A stretch of DNA of 6,208 nucleotides. Origin: an uncultured Propionibacteriaceae bacterium (lineage in GTDB: Bacteria; Actinomycetota; Actinomycetes; Propionibacteriales; Propionibacteriaceae). Shown here in pieces: positions 5,931 to 6,208 of the stretch; within the stretch, counting starts at the first letter, position 1, and the number at the start of each line of letters is the position of its first letter. The notes under the pieces were generated by a model. It had not been told where the DNA came from. It ran no database searches and saw nothing but the letters and a program-made list of their open reading frames with translations. The stretch covers positions 1 to 6,208 of the forward strand of contig CAMQXE010000079.1 in NCBI GenBank assembly GCA_947038745.1, in the 5' to 3' direction. The translations under genes were made by a program, and so were the position numbers.

Positions 5931-6208
5931 AGTTTTCTGTCACAACGTCCCACTTCGGGTCTGGGACAACTCCCCGGGCAACCAACCCAGGGTCTGCTGA
6001 TAGCGGCGTGCGCGGTTTAGCGAAACGCTTATCTGACTTCCACCACGGCAGAACGCCGACGAAGCCATCCCGCGGCGGCACCGGATTTTCCGGTTCAAAA
6101 CCGAGTTCGGCGGGGATCTCAGGAATGGCATCAGTCAGGAAATACTTGTCTCGATCATCAGCATGAGCCGTGACGATCTCGCGGAACTCCTTCATCTCGA
6201 AGTACAAG
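5905..6208 (-). CDS. unrecognised protein, C-terminal part (5' end outside window)
   Basis: About 101 codons are visible, open to the right edge, ending in TAA at 5907-5905. I do not recognise the family. The protein is hydrophilic and soluble-looking, rich in Pro, Asp, Glu and Lys, with no membrane segment or repeat. Visible features include EIPAELGFEPENPVPP, an aromatic LPWWKSDKRF patch and a PDPKWDVV segment near the end. An internal ATG at 6195 could give a 96-residue protein, but only GAG precedes it, so I favour a gene continuing past the edge. The long uninterrupted frame, its codon use and its position directly before the rpsF promoter on the same strand support it as real. The overlapping frames on either strand look like shadows. 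It could be the tail of a longer enzyme or membrane protein. Confidence 0.65.
   Translation of the reverse strand, partial: LYFEMKEFREIVTAHADDRDKYFLTDAIPEIPAELGFEPENPVPPRDGFVGVLPWWKSDKRFAKPRTPLSADPGLVARGVVPDPKWDVVTENFDRPVDVA

Noticed and set aside
5710..6166. Open frames of 96 and 103 codons on the + strand across the rpsF start and leader
   Set aside because: They run antisense through rpsF, its promoter and the right-edge gene, and none has a ribosome-binding site or a known domain.

Overview
The window looks like chromosomal DNA of an actinobacterium of moderate-to-high G+C. The evidence is the gene order rpsF-ssb-rpsR-rplI, the sequence character of S18, SSB and L9, and an SSB with a glycine-rich linker and an EEPPF tip. 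The S18 lacks zinc-ligand cysteines. I suspect, without proof, a lower-GC lineage such as Actinomycetaceae or Bifidobacteriaceae rather than Streptomyces or Mycobacterium. I see no transposase, integrase, CRISPR array, tRNA or rRNA, and base composition and codon use look even throughout.

Left part, + strand (1-1880): the 3' two thirds or so of a YhgE/Pip-type membrane protein gene, cut by the left edge. A TetR-family regulator gene follows 11 bp later and is probably in the same operon. The 153-bp convergent gap (1881-2033) holds two DnaA-box-like 9-mers in inverted orientation and a strong 20-bp stem that can terminate transcription from both sides.

Centre, - strand (2034-3887): a complete DeaD/CsdA-type DEAD-box RNA helicase with an Arg/Asp/Gly-rich linker and a C-terminal DbpA-type RNA-binding domain. 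Its upstream gap (3888-4107, 220 bp) holds a possible leaderless promoter and the hairpin terminator of the ribosomal operon.

Right part, - strand (4108-5787): the operon rpsF (S6), ssb, rpsR (S18), rplI (L9), read right to left. Upstream of rpsF there is a good sigma-70-like promoter and a structured leader. In the leader a CCUCCU segment can pair with the whole Shine-Dalgarno core around an inner hairpin, leaving a one-sided bulge that contains CCG. This layout fits S6:S18 autoregulation and is the most interesting signal here. A hairpin plus T4 tract between rpsF and ssb may trim downstream expression. At the right edge is the 3' end of an unrecognised gene on the same strand.

S6 and S18 form a heterodimer on the 30S platform, L9 sits at the base of the L1 stalk, SSB serves replication and repair, and the helicase remodels RNA in ribosome assembly or mRNA decay. 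The right two thirds is therefore a growth-related translation and replication block. The left third is a separate membrane protein plus regulator unit. I do not see an undescribed multi-gene system; the novelty is in regulatory structure and in the cysteine-free S18.
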